Position numbers and translations under genes: made by a program. A DNA stretch of 64,000 nt from Chitinophaga dinghuensis (lineage in GTDB: Bacteria; Bacteroidota; Bacteroidia; Chitinophagales; Chitinophagaceae): positions 574,001-638,000 of the forward strand of contig NZ_QLMA01000005.1 of NCBI RefSeq assembly GCF_003259435.1, read 5' to 3'. Shown in pieces: positions 9,551 through 19,287 of the stretch; position 1 is the stretch's first letter, and each line of letters opens with the position of its first letter. The notes under the pieces are model-generated. The model had not been told where the DNA came from, searched no databases, and saw nothing but the letters and a program-made list of their open reading frames with translations.

Positions 9551-9581
9551 TTCTTCAGCAATTATCATCAAATCTTCTTTC

Positions 9582-12500
9582 ATGGAGCACACCACCATCG
9601 TCGATCTTATCTCCAGGTTCCCTATCGGCAAAGCGAACGACAAGGCGCTTGTTTTCCTGGATCACAACGGTAATGAGTCACAAGTTTTCACTTACCGCAC
9701 CCTGAAACAGCAATGTATTACGATTGCCGAAAACCTGCATGCACACCTGCCTCCAGGAGAAATAGCGTTGCTATGTACGCCGGAACAATCAGATTTCACC
9801 ACTATCTTTTTCGGCTGCATGATGGCGGGTATTATTCCCGCTCCCATGGCGCCTGTGCGAAACAACAACGATAAGAACGGACTGGAACGGATAATACGTA
9901 TCCTTCAACAACAACATATACAATCCATCATATTACCGGATGATCAGGTATCCTTATTTCAGGAAACATTGCAAAAGACCAACCTTTCCCAGGTTCGGCT
10001 GATTCCCATGGAACGCCTGCAACATCAAGGTATTACCGCCGTCTCACTCCCAGAAATTCATGAAACCGATGTTGCCTATATCCAGTATACATCCGGTTCT
10101 ACGGGTACGCCCAAAGGCGTACAAATACGGCATCAGCATGCCATGCGTAACCTGGCTTTCATGTACCGGATGTTTCAACGCACGGAAACAGTCAGAGTAG
10201 CCGGCTGGCTGCCCTTTCATCATGATATGGGATTGATCGGACATCTGCTCACCGTCCTCTTCGAGCATGGTTTCGGCGTTTTCATCAGTCCGCAATCCTT
10301 TATGTCGACCCCCTCCCTCTGGCTGAAGATCATCGGGCAATACCAGGCTAATGCCGCTGCCGCGCCACCATTTGCCTTTGATCACTGCTGCAATAAAATC
10401 AATACTCCAGATGGCTTCCAGCTTTCCTCCTGGAAATATGCCTATGTGGGAGCAGAAACAATATCTCCCGAAATATTACAACGCTTTGCCAAAAAATTCG
10501 AATCTGCCGGATTTAATCTGCATACCTTCAAACCAGTGTATGGCCTGGCAGAAGCAACTTTACTCGTTGCAGGAGGCGGTAAAGGGCTGGATGAAATATT
10601 AACGTATACGCATAAACGACCATCAGGAAAATCTTTACGCCTGCTTCTCCCCTATTATACAGACCCTGAAGTACAGGTATTTATCCGGCAACCGGAAACG
10701 GGTAACCTGCTTCATGATGGCGAAGAAGGAGAAATATATATCCTGGGTGCGGGCAACGCCAGCGGATACCTGGAAGATAAAGGACTAGTGCCCATTCCCG
10801 AAGGCACACCTATCAAAACCGGCGATACCGGATATTTGCAGGAAGGTCGCCTTTATATTACCGGCAGATCAAAAGACATTATCATCGTTCGTGGCGTGAA
10901 CTATGCTGCTGACGACCTGGAGAACGCCATTCGTTACCATCAGCCGGATATACAGACCAACGACAGAACCGTTTGTATTGCCCATATTGCGGGTGGGGAA
11001 CAACTCTTTGTATTCCAGGAAGTACACCGGCATACAGATATCGCCACACAGGAACGTATTTGCAATAGTATCAAAGGAAGTCTCGCTGAAGGCTACGGCA
11101 TTACGCCGGATAATATTATCCTGGTGCCTTCCGGGTGTATTCCCAGAACCACCAGCTATAAGGTTTCCCGGAAAGCCTGTCTGACACGCTATTTACAAGG
11201 AAAGCTGCCTGTTCTCAATAATGAAAATACCGACGGCATATCAGCAGAAGATGGTGTGGTGATTGTGGCCATGGCCTGTCGTTTTCCGGGCGCCGATTCT
11301 CCCGAAGCCTTTTGGGAGCTGCTGCAGCAAGGCACAGATGCCATTTCAGAAGTACCCGCATCCCGTTGGGACAATGATGTTTTCTATGACGAGCGGCCAG
11401 CTATGCCAGGGAAGGTAAATACTCGCTGGGGCGGATTTGTAGCGGATATAGACCAGTTCGATCCAGCATTATTTGGTATCTCTCCCCATGAAGCCCCGGA
11501 AATTGATCCGCAGCAACGCTTGTTAATGGAAACATCCTGGCGCTTGCTGGAAAATGCCGGCTGGAAAAAAGAGCAGCTGGCAGGCACTGATACCGGCGTT
11601 TTCCTGGGAGTGTCTACTAACGATTATCTATATATGAAAATAAAGCTCATTCCGGGAATGGAAAGCTTCAATGCTTACTCCGGTTTGGGAAATGCGAATT
11701 CACTCACCGCCAACAGGATCTCTTATACCTACGATTTGAAAGGCCCCAGTATGGCCGTAGATACGGCCTGTTCCTCTTCGCTCACAGCCTTTCACCTGGC
11801 AGTAAAAGCGATTCGTAATGGCGAGTGTACACAGGCGATCGCTGGCGGCGTAAATGCATTGTTATCTCCTGGCCCTACTATTACCTTATCGCAGTTTGGG
11901 ATGATGTCGCCGGTTGGGAGATGTAAAACCTTCGATGCAAGCGCAGATGGCTACGTACGGGCGGAAGGTTGCGGAATGGTAATGCTGAAACGGAGATCTG
12001 CCGCCTTGCGGGATGGAGATCCGATACTGGCCACCGTACTTGCCAGCGCAGCGGGTCAGGATGGTAAAAGTAACGGGATCACATCTCCGGATGGTCCGGC
12101 ACAATACCGCTTGATCTCACGGACGCTCGCAGAAGCTGGCATCTCTCCGGAAACAATTTCTTTTGTGGAAGCTCATGGAACAGGAACCGCATTAGGAGAC
12201 CCCGTTGAGCTGGAGCAACTGGTAAAAATATATGGACAAGGAACTTCAAACGATTGCCATGTAGGCGCCGTAAAAGCGAATATCGGACATCTGGAAGCCG
12301 GCGCAGGCATCGCGGGATTAATGAAGGCCATCCTGATGCTGCAACATGGTAAAATTCCACCCCAACCGCATTTACAGGAATTAAATCCCCGCATACACCT
12401 GGAAGGCAGCAGGCTGAAAATACCTACTACGCTGCGGGAATGGAGCGCTGATGGGCCGCGGAGAGCAGCCATCAGCTCCTTCGGCTTCGGCGGAGCACTG

Positions 12501-15500
12501 GCACATGCGATACTGGAGGAGGCAATGCCGGTAACCGCCCCACAAACTCCCGACCATGCGCTGTTTACACAAACGCCTTTTATATTTTCTGCCCATACTC
12601 CAGAAGGCTTACATCAACAAGCCGCCAACTGGATCGATTTTCTTTCTAAAGAACCTGCCATCAGTATTCATGATTTGTGCTATAGCCAGGCTATAACGCG
12701 CACGGACCTACGATACAGACAAGCATTTCTTACCGATAGTAAATCTGTTTTATTGCAGAAGCTGAAAGCCTTCACAGGAGGGGTTATGCAATCGGCAGAT
12801 GCCAGTGCTGAAGGACAACGATGCTTCATTTTCTCCGGGCAGGGCGATCAATACAAAAGTATGGGCAGGGAACTGTATTTCCATTTTCCTGCATTCCGTC
12901 GGGCCTTTGATCGCTGCGCTGCTGCCGCAGATGATCCGGAAACCGGTTACTCATTAGTGGGCATGATTAACGGAAAGGAAGAAGGTACTTTTCTGCTGGG
13001 ACATGATTACCAGCCCGTTCTTTTTGCTGTACAATATGCGCTGGGCATATTACTGGAAGAAAGCGGCTGTATTCCTGAACTATTGCTGGGACATAGTATT
13101 GGCGAATATGCGGCAGCTTGTCTGGCCGGATGTTTCGATCCGGAAACGGGTATTGCTATGCTGAAGAAAAGAGCGGCATTATTAGCAGGACTTCCCCGCG
13201 AAGGCAGTATGCTAACCGTTTTCGCGGATAAAGACACTGTGGCAGCAGCCATCGCAGGACAACCAGAGATCTGTATCGCAGCGTTGAATAGTCCTGCTAA
13301 AACAGTGGTATCCGGCAGTCCTGAAGCAATCAACGCCATCACCACTTTCTTCAGCCAGCAAAAAATTGGTATCTACTCTTTAAAAGTGGCGCAGGCATTT
13401 CACAGTCACTATATGGACCCTATCCTGGAGCCGTATCGGGAATTCCTGCAACAGTTCACCTTCCGGCCGCCTGCCAGGAGATGGATTTCCTCTTTGCATG
13501 GCACTGAAATGACCATGGCTCCGGACGCCGATTACTGGATCAGGCAAACCCGGCAGCCAGTGAATTTCAGACAGGCGTTAACGTTACTGTCATCAGAAAA
13601 AATCCGTGAATTCGTGGAGATAGGCCCTGGTGGCAATACCTTGCTGGCTGTCAGCGAAACTATCGACTGTAGTAATGCACAACTGCTGCGCACCCTTAAT
13701 TTCCGTAAAGGCGACAGAACAGAGGCCTATTTCCTGTTGGAAGCTTTATGCCGTATGTACTGTGCCGGCGCTAACATCCACTGGGAGCAGGTATTACAAG
13801 GCAATGTCTTCCCCACCATGATTCCTGGTCAGGCATTTCAACATAAACGTTACTGGCTGGCCGGATTGAGTCCGGAACAACTAACAGCTTTCGCCGATCA
13901 TGCACAGCAGGCACCCAGGCATGAGAAGGTATTACGCGATTGTTTCTATCAGATTCATTGGAATCCTGCCGGAACAATTGCCACGGATATACCTGATGAG
14001 GTATTACGGAAGAAAACAAACTGGATTATTGCCGCACCGGCAGGAACTGTTACAACACAACTATTACAGCGTTTAAAAGCGGTACAGAAAAGCGTTTACT
14101 GGTTCTGTACAGGCGGCGATACTTCCGTTGGAAAATATAAGCCGGATTTCCAATTCACGATTCATGCCGCAAAGGCCGATTTCCGACGGGCATTGGATAA
14201 GGTAGTAACCTTACAACGCAAAGAAAATGAACGCGAGTGGAAAATTATTTATGGAGATGGTAGTCTGTCGGACCACCAAACCTCCACCCCTGATCACCGT
14301 ATATCCGATAGCGTTAGTACGCTCATACCCTTCCTTCAGGCCGTTAAAGAGAGTGCATTGGTGATGCCGCTATGGCTGCTCACCAGGCATGCACAACCCG
14401 TGCCTGCAGTGACAGCAGCGCTTCAGCTGACGGCCGCCCCACTTTGGGGATTTGGGAAAACATTATTCCTGGAACATCCGGAATGGCGGGGTGGCATGAT
14501 AGATATTGCCGGACCAGAAGACGTACCAACGTTGCTACACAAAATATTACAGCCTGGTAAAGAGCATTGCATTGTGTTGCGGGATGGACAACAGTACATC
14601 ACACAGCTGCAACCAGTAAAGGAAGTAGGTACTGCCAATGCCACGCTCCGCAACGATGGCGCCTATATCATTACCGGCGGCTTCGGCGGACTAGGACTAG
14701 CCTGCGCATCCTGGCTGGCAAGCAAAGGCGTCAATCGCCTGGTATTACTCGGACGTAGAGCGATGCCTGATTCAACTAGCTGGGAAAGTATTACAGACAC
14801 CCATCCGGAATACGCCACCATCCAACAGTTGCTCCGCTTACAACGGGAAGGCGTACACGTAGAAACGCATCGTGTAGACGTAAGAGATAGTGCCGCACTC
14901 TCAGAGGTGTTTACACATTTGGACGAACAGGAAATACCCATCCGTGGCGTATTACACGCTGCAGGAGTAAACTGGTTCGCCAAAGTAATGGAGCTGGACA
15001 ACCATCAATTGGCAGATACCCTGCAAATCAAGACAGACGCCTCCTGGCAATTACATCAACTGACAAAAGACCGGGATCTGGATTGCTTCCTGCTCTTCTC
15101 TTCCGTATCTGCATTATGGGGCTCTGTTGACCTGAGTCATTATACTGCAGCCAACTATTATATGGATATGCTGAGCAAATACCGCGCAGCCATGGGACTT
15201 CCGGCTACATGTATCGACTGGGGACCGTGGGCAGAGGCAGGCATGAGTGCCGGCGAACATGAAACACATGTACTCCAACAGCTGGGATTCCGACTACTCC
15301 CCACTTCCAGTGCATTGACCTGCATGGAAACCGCTATAGCGAAAAAAGACCCATTGCTGCTCATTGCTGATATTGATTGGGAGAAATTCCGGTTGTTTAC
15401 TGACTTTTCATTACAACCATCATTATTCAGTCAGGTAGTAAAAGGTAATCTTGCCCAATCTACAGTGGCCAGCAACCTGGATCACATTCTCAGTAGCCCA

Positions 15501-16529
15501 CCAGAAGCAGCAAGAGCGCAGATTGAAGAAGTAGTAAGAACAGAATTACGGATGGTGATGCTAATAGAATCTATGGATACCATCGATGCCCAGCAGCGCT
15601 TCAATTTCCTGGGCATGGATTCCCTCATGGCTATTTCTTTTGTAGCGCGACTGGAACAATATTTCCATTGCAAGCTGCCGGCCACCATGGCATACAACTA
15701 CCCTACCATAGCGGCCGTAAGCGATTTCATTTTCTCATTGGTATACAAAGAACAGGCAATAACAGTCACGGCGCCGGCAGTATCCCCGACGCCTGAAATT
15801 CCTGCCGCCAAAGCCTTTGTGGTATTACAAGAAAAGCAGCATCCTGTCAAACAACGTTTATACTGTTTCCCTTACGCCGGTTCAGGCGCTTCTGCCTATG
15901 GCCGATGGGCCGCCGCTTTTGGCGCGCAGTTGGAAGTAATCGCCGTGCAACCCCGAGGACGGGAAGAACGTAGTCACGAACCAGCCTTCACCGATCTGCC
16001 GGCCCTCATTGAGGATTTGTTACAAGACTACACAGATCCAGAAGAAGAGTTTTTCTTCTTCGGGCATAGTATGGGCGCTTTGATGGCCTATGAATTTTAT
16101 ACCGCCTTAAAACTGGCTGGAAGGAAATTGCCGGCAGGTATGATCTTATCGGGTTGCGGCGCGCCATTGGAAGCAGGCAACGGCACTCTACATCAGTTAA
16201 ATGAAGCAGCTTTTATAGAAGAGGTATTGAAAAGCTATGGCGATCCCAGTATTGCTGCCGAAAGACGACAGGCATTGCAACATAGCAGCGAACTGCTACG
16301 GGCGGATTTGCAGGTACTCGAATGTTATCAGCCGCAAGGCACAGCGATTACCGTTCCACTAACAGTAGTAACCGGATTGGAGGATCAACTGGCCCCTCCG
16401 GAAGAAGTACGCCGTTGGATGGAGCTGGCCACCAACAACTTTTCCATCTGCTTCCTGAAAGCCGGCCACGACCTCGTCCAGCAACGCAGTCAGGATCTCA
16501 TTAAAATCATTTCTTCAGCCATCAAGTAA
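9582..16529 (+). CDS. Single-module type I PKS: AMP-ligase-KS-AT-KR-ACP-TE (2315 aa)
   Basis: The domains read in order. A fatty acyl-AMP ligase spans about 1-535 (SGSTGTPKG near 170, GRSKDIIIVRG near 435). The ketosynthase spans about 555-980, with Cys730 in DTACSSS, His865 in EAHGTG and His903 in NIGHLE. The acyltransferase spans about 1085-1385, with Ser1172 in GHSIGEY and His1274 in QAFHS; this pattern favours malonyl-CoA. The ketoreductase spans about 1690-1890, with GGFGGLG near 1699 and Tyr1854 in YTAAN. The ACP has Ser2014 in GMDSL. The thioesterase spans about 2070-2315, with Ser2163 in GHSMG, Asp2268 and His2296. All catalytic residues are present. Only about 15-20 residues separate the ligase from the ketosynthase, so there is no loading ACP. 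The simplest product is one malonyl extension of a fatty acid with keto reduction, giving a 3-hydroxyacyl chain released by the thioesterase. No phosphopantetheinyl transferase gene lies nearby. Confidence 0.93.
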   Translation: MEHTTIVDLISRFPIGKANDKALVFLDHNGNESQVFTYRTLKQQCITIAENLHAHLPPGEIALLCTPEQSDFTTIFFGCMMAGIIPAPMAPVRNNNDKNGLERIIRILQQQHIQSIILPDDQVSLFQETLQKTNLSQVRLIPMERLQHQGITAVSLPEIHETDVAYIQYTSGSTGTPKGVQIRHQHAMRNLAFMYRMFQRTETVRVAGWLPFHHDMGLIGHLLTVLFEHGFGVFISPQSFMSTPSLWLKIIGQYQANAAAAPPFAFDHCCNKINTPDGFQLSSWKYAYVGAETISPEILQRFAKKFESAGFNLHTFKPVYGLAEATLLVAGGGKGLDEILTYTHKRPSGKSLRLLLPYYTDPEVQVFIRQPETGNLLHDGEEGEIYILGAGNASGYLEDKGLVPIPEGTPIKTGDTGYLQEGRLYITGRSKDIIIVRGVNYAADDLENAIRYHQPDIQTNDRTVCIAHIAGGEQLFVFQEVHRHTDIATQERICNSIKGSLAEGYGITPDNIILVPSGCIPRTTSYKVSRKACLTRYLQGKLPVLNNENTDGISAEDGVVIVAMACRFPGADSPEAFWELLQQGTDAISEVPASRWDNDVFYDERPAMPGKVNTRWGGFVADIDQFDPALFGISPHEAPEIDPQQRLLMETSWRLLENAGWKKEQLAGTDTGVFLGVSTNDYLYMKIKLIPGMESFNAYSGLGNANSLTANRISYTYDLKGPSMAVDTACSSSLTAFHLAVKAIRNGECTQAIAGGVNALLSPGPTITLSQFGMMSPVGRCKTFDASADGYVRAEGCGMVMLKRRSAALRDGDPILATVLASAAGQDGKSNGITSPDGPAQYRLISRTLAEAGISPETISFVEAHGTGTALGDPVELEQLVKIYGQGTSNDCHVGAVKANIGHLEAGAGIAGLMKAILMLQHGKIPPQPHLQELNPRIHLEGSRLKIPTTLREWSADGPRRAAISSFGFGGALAHAILEEAMPVTAPQTPDHALFTQTPFIFSAHTPEGLHQQAANWIDFLSKEPAISIHDLCYSQAITRTDLRYRQAFLTDSKSVLLQKLKAFTGGVMQSADASAEGQRCFIFSGQGDQYKSMGRELYFHFPAFRRAFDRCAAAADDPETGYSLVGMINGKEEGTFLLGHDYQPVLFAVQYALGILLEESGCIPELLLGHSIGEYAAACLAGCFDPETGIAMLKKRAALLAGLPREGSMLTVFADKDTVAAAIAGQPEICIAALNSPAKTVVSGSPEAINAITTFFSQQKIGIYSLKVAQAFHSHYMDPILEPYREFLQQFTFRPPARRWISSLHGTEMTMAPDADYWIRQTRQPVNFRQALTLLSSEKIREFVEIGPGGNTLLAVSETIDCSNAQLLRTLNFRKGDRTEAYFLLEALCRMYCAGANIHWEQVLQGNVFPTMIPGQAFQHKRYWLAGLSPEQLTAFADHAQQAPRHEKVLRDCFYQIHWNPAGTIATDIPDEVLRKKTNWIIAAPAGTVTTQLLQRLKAVQKSVYWFCTGGDTSVGKYKPDFQFTIHAAKADFRRALDKVVTLQRKENEREWKIIYGDGSLSDHQTSTPDHRISDSVSTLIPFLQAVKESALVMPLWLLTRHAQPVPAVTAALQLTAAPLWGFGKTLFLEHPEWRGGMIDIAGPEDVPTLLHKILQPGKEHCIVLRDGQQYITQLQPVKEVGTANATLRNDGAYIITGGFGGLGLACASWLASKGVNRLVLLGRRAMPDSTSWESITDTHPEYATIQQLLRLQREGVHVETHRVDVRDSAALSEVFTHLDEQEIPIRGVLHAAGVNWFAKVMELDNHQLADTLQIKTDASWQLHQLTKDRDLDCFLLFSSVSALWGSVDLSHYTAANYYMDMLSKYRAAMGLPATCIDWGPWAEAGMSAGEHETHVLQQLGFRLLPTSSALTCMETAIAKKDPLLLIADIDWEKFRLFTDFSLQPSLFSQVVKGNLAQSTVASNLDHILSSPPEAARAQIEEVVRTELRMVMLIESMDTIDAQQRFNFLGMDSLMAISFVARLEQYFHCKLPATMAYNYPTIAAVSDFIFSLVYKEQAITVTAPAVSPTPEIPAAKAFVVLQEKQHPVKQRLYCFPYAGSGASAYGRWAAAFGAQLEVIAVQPRGREERSHEPAFTDLPALIEDLLQDYTDPEEEFFFFGHSMGALMAYEFYTALKLAGRKLPAGMILSGCGAPLEAGNGTLHQLNEAAFIEEVLKSYGDPSIAAERRQALQHSSELLRADLQVLECYQPQGTAITVPLTVVTGLEDQLAPPEEVRRWMELATNNFSICFLKAGHDLVQQRSQDLIKIISSAIK

Positions 16530-16534
16530 ATACT

Positions 16535-17287
16535 ATGAGCAATACAGTAAAACCCTGGTATAATGTATTTGGAGGCCGTTACACTGGCGAACAGCCCCCG
16601 TTTTACGACAGAGAAGAACTTCCCTGGGTACAGGTGCTGGAAAATAACTGGGAAACTATCAGGGATGAAGTGACAGAACTCATGCAGGAAAAGCCTGCCC
16701 GACTTCGTCCTTATTTCATCAACAAATCCATGTCCTTCCCTCCTAAAAAGTGGAAGACAATGGGATTGTATTTCTGGAAATTCACCATGCATGATAATTG
16801 CCGGAAATGCCCGGAAACAGTGAAGTTGATGAAACAGATCCCCAACCTGACCTCCTGTTCACTGAGCGTACTGGAGCCAGGATCTAATATTAATCCCCAT
16901 CAGGGAGACACAGATGCCATTATTCGCTGTCATTTGGGATTATCCGTACCCGCAGCACTGCCTGATTGCGGATTCCAGGTATCTAAGGAAATACGGCCCT
17001 GGGAAAATGGGAAAGCGCTCCCTTTTTGTGATGCCCATACACATACTGCCTGGAATCATTCCAATACCAGAAGACTGATCCTGATTATTGATGTTATCCG
17101 GCCTGAATACGCCAAACAGGAGAATATGATCTGTGCGCATGTACTCGCGTCTTCCGTATTACAAATGTTATATCAGCGTTTTGCTTTCCTCGGGCGGCAG
17201 TCTGGTTATCTTAAAAAGAATCTTTACAACCTGCTACGTTATTCTATTTGGGTGGTATTACCCATCCAACGGTTCAAACTATTCTGA
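16535..17287 (+). CDS. Aspartyl/asparaginyl beta-hydroxylase-like oxygenase (250 aa)
   Basis: This looks like an Fe(II)/2-oxoglutarate oxygenase of the AspH family. His122 (NPHQGDTD) and His175 (TAWNHSNTRR) are the expected iron ligands, Arg180 the likely 2-oxoglutarate contact, and CHLGL follows the first ligand as in AspH proteins. The core covers about 55-195, and a hydrophobic, basic C-terminal tail follows. It starts 5 bp after the PKS stop, so it is the last gene of the operon. It may hydroxylate an Asp/Asn side chain of an operon protein, or a carboxyl-bearing product of the PKS; the substrate cannot be told from sequence. Confidence 0.85.
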   Translation: MSNTVKPWYNVFGGRYTGEQPPFYDREELPWVQVLENNWETIRDEVTELMQEKPARLRPYFINKSMSFPPKKWKTMGLYFWKFTMHDNCRKCPETVKLMKQIPNLTSCSLSVLEPGSNINPHQGDTDAIIRCHLGLSVPAALPDCGFQVSKEIRPWENGKALPFCDAHTHTAWNHSNTRRLILIIDVIRPEYAKQENMICAHVLASSVLQMLYQRFAFLGRQSGYLKKNLYNLLRYSIWVVLPIQRFKLF

Positions 17288-17294
17288 TCAGAAG

Positions 17295-17330
17295 TCCACT
17301 TCTCATGGATCCATGAGGAGTGGATTTTAT
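17295..17330 (+). terminator. Strong bidirectional terminator between convergent genes
   Basis: A near-perfect inverted repeat runs from TCCACT at 17295 to AGTGGA at 17324, with inner arms CTCATG/CATGAG and one mismatch. TTTTATTTT follows on the plus strand. It closes the PKS operon and probably also serves the DnaJ-like gene arriving from the right. Confidence 0.85.
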
Positions 17331-18100
17331 TTTACTTTTAGGCGTCCGTCTACATTATCATAACTTGTTACCCGGCCATCCTTAAATGTAACGTTATCTT
17401 CTCCGTAATGCCAGGTTTGCTCACCAGTACTCATATTACGGTCAACAGCAGTGGGCCTACCCTGGAGTTTTAGCACATCCTCCTGAGCAGTCCCGATCTT
17501 AAAAAAGCTTTGCATTAATGTTCGTTCACGTTGGGCAAATGCGGCAGGGTTGGCCGCTGAATCCAACCTTCTTTGTTCCGATAATAGTTGTCGAATAGCT
17601 GGAGAAGTATCCTCCATTTCTTGATTACGGTGCATGGATGCCACTTTCTGTAAGAAGGGTAACACATCTTGATTCAGGGTATCTGTTTTGGTTTCCTTTC
17701 TTTCCAGCAGCGCCTTGTTTATTCTCCTCAGTTCAATGGCTTCTTTTTCCTGTGCCTCATGCAACTGGCTCCATATCAGGATTCCGGGAATAATGGAAAA
17801 GAGCAAGATGATGAAGATTGTTTTTACACGACTACTTTTCTTTGCTAAAACACTTGCTGGCGCCCATTCCTGAGAGCCGGGATGCTCCATTTCATTTAAA
17901 TAGTTATCGAATATTTGTCGGGTACCGGGATCAGACAGCACTTCGTATGCCCGTTGCAGTTCTTTGAATTTTTCTTCAAAGTATGGCTCACCTCCGTTTT
18001 TGTCCGGATGGTATTTTTTCGAGAGACTTCTATATGCGGCTTTGATTTCCTGTGGGGAAGCCTGCTGGCTCACGCCAAGCACCTGATAATAATTGTTCAT
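17327..18100 (-). CDS. Membrane-anchored J-domain protein (257 aa)
   Basis: Residues 3-68 form a J domain with the HPD motif at 31-33, needed to stimulate DnaK ATPase. A single transmembrane helix lies at about 93-110. A charged coiled-coil-like region at about 112-200 follows. The last 45 residues (LQGRPTAVDRN...WHYGEDNVTF) resemble the SmpA/BamE-type fold often found in bacterial envelope proteins. There is no zinc-finger region, so it is a specialised J protein, not DnaJ itself. It probably recruits DnaK to the inner membrane. The gene is transcribed alone, convergent with the PKS operon. Confidence 0.85.
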   Translation of the reverse strand: MNNYYQVLGVSQQASPQEIKAAYRSLSKKYHPDKNGGEPYFEEKFKELQRAYEVLSDPGTRQIFDNYLNEMEHPGSQEWAPASVLAKKSSRVKTIFIILLFSIIPGILIWSQLHEAQEKEAIELRRINKALLERKETKTDTLNQDVLPFLQKVASMHRNQEMEDTSPAIRQLLSEQRRLDSAANPAAFAQRERTLMQSFFKIGTAQEDVLKLQGRPTAVDRNMSTGEQTWHYGEDNVTFKDGRVTSYDNVDGRLKVK

Positions 18101-18212
18101 AAGTACAGGTAAAGGGGACGGCTACACGATTTAATAGGCAAGGTATCAAATTATTGCCGGGAAAATTTGAAATAAGTATTTCGGGAGATGCGTGCTGCTC
18201 CGGCCATCCGGG

Positions 18213-19145
18213 TTACTTATCCAGCCACTTATTATCTTTCAGCCAATGTTCGAGTCGGTCCATCCAGTGTTCTTCCGGGTTGGAATTACGCATGCCAAAG
18301 CCATGCCCGCCTCTTTGATAGATATGGATTTCAGCGGGAACATGTTGCTTTACGAGGGCGGAATAAAATGCAATGCTGTTGGCTACCGGCACCAGGTTAT
18401 CATCAGTGGCATGCACGAGGAAAGTAGGCGGCGTATTAGCTGATACTTGCCATTCATTACTGAATTCCTTCACTTTCGCTGGGGAGGCATCGGCGCCTAT
18501 CAATTTATTTTTGGAGCCGGGATGCGTGAGGCCGTCTTCCATGCTGATAACGGGATATACCAGTACGAGGAAATCCGGGCGGAGCCGGACACCTTCCGGA
18601 TTGGGAATATAGCTATGCTGCGCATGAGTGGCAGCGGTGGCTGCGAGGTGGCCGCCGGCAGAGGATCCCATTAGTCCGATACGGTTGGTATCCAATTTCC
18701 AGTCAGCAGCGTGTAGTCGTGCCAGTTTGATGGCTTGTTGTACATCCTGTAACGGGCCGATATTTCGGTTCCACATGGTGGTATCATTGGGGAGCCGGTA
18801 TTTGAGGACGATGCAAGTGATACCAAAGCTGTTGAGTTTTTGGGCGAAGTCGCTCCCCTCTTTGGAATAGGCCAGGTTTGCGTATCCGCCACCCGGACAG
18901 ATCACCATGGCGGCGCCATTGGCTTTTTCCGGCGATGGCAGGAACAATTGCACCATAGGAACGGTGACCTTCTCAAAGGAAACGCTGTTATTTTTAGCCG
19001 TTTCTATTTCCAGATTCGGGGTATGCCTGCTATTGACGACCGTATCAGGGTATAGTGGCAACCATTGCTGCGCATGCAGTGTGATGGCTGACAGCAAGCC
19101 GCAAAAAATAATTCCTATTCGTTTATACGTGCACGTAATTTTCAT
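18213..19145 (-). CDS. Exported alpha/beta-hydrolase, BD-FAE/acetylxylan-esterase-like (310 aa)
   Basis: The start was taken at the ATG at 19145, which gives a clean signal peptide ending ITLHAQ; an upstream in-frame start at 19328 would overlap the neighbouring gene. The oxyanion-hole motif PGGGY lies at about 84-88, the nucleophile Ser162 in GSSAGG, the acid Asp248 or Asp249 in HATDDNLVP and His281 in GGHGFG. This matches small esterases that deacetylate xylan or cleave feruloyl esters. In this plant-litter-type genome it probably acts in the periplasm on hemicellulose side groups. The exact substrate is not determined. Confidence 0.85.
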   Translation of the reverse strand: MKITCTYKRIGIIFCGLLSAITLHAQQWLPLYPDTVVNSRHTPNLEIETAKNNSVSFEKVTVPMVQLFLPSPEKANGAAMVICPGGGYANLAYSKEGSDFAQKLNSFGITCIVLKYRLPNDTTMWNRNIGPLQDVQQAIKLARLHAADWKLDTNRIGLMGSSAGGHLAATAATHAQHSYIPNPEGVRLRPDFLVLVYPVISMEDGLTHPGSKNKLIGADASPAKVKEFSNEWQVSANTPPTFLVHATDDNLVPVANSIAFYSALVKQHVPAEIHIYQRGGHGFGMRNSNPEEHWMDRLEHWLKDNKWLDK

Positions 19146-19287
19146 ATCATGAGGCTTTCTAATGGTATGATAATATACAAACGAAAATTGAGCAGAGCGA
19201 ATTTTGTCTCCCGAAAGATAAAAATCAAGTGTAATTAAGATTAAAAAAACTTGTACCACATGGCTTAATGTGAAGCTGGGAAAACAA

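Noticed and set aside
9582..16529. Trans-AT polyketide synthase
   Set aside because: An AT domain with GHSIG and QAFHS motifs is present in the module itself.
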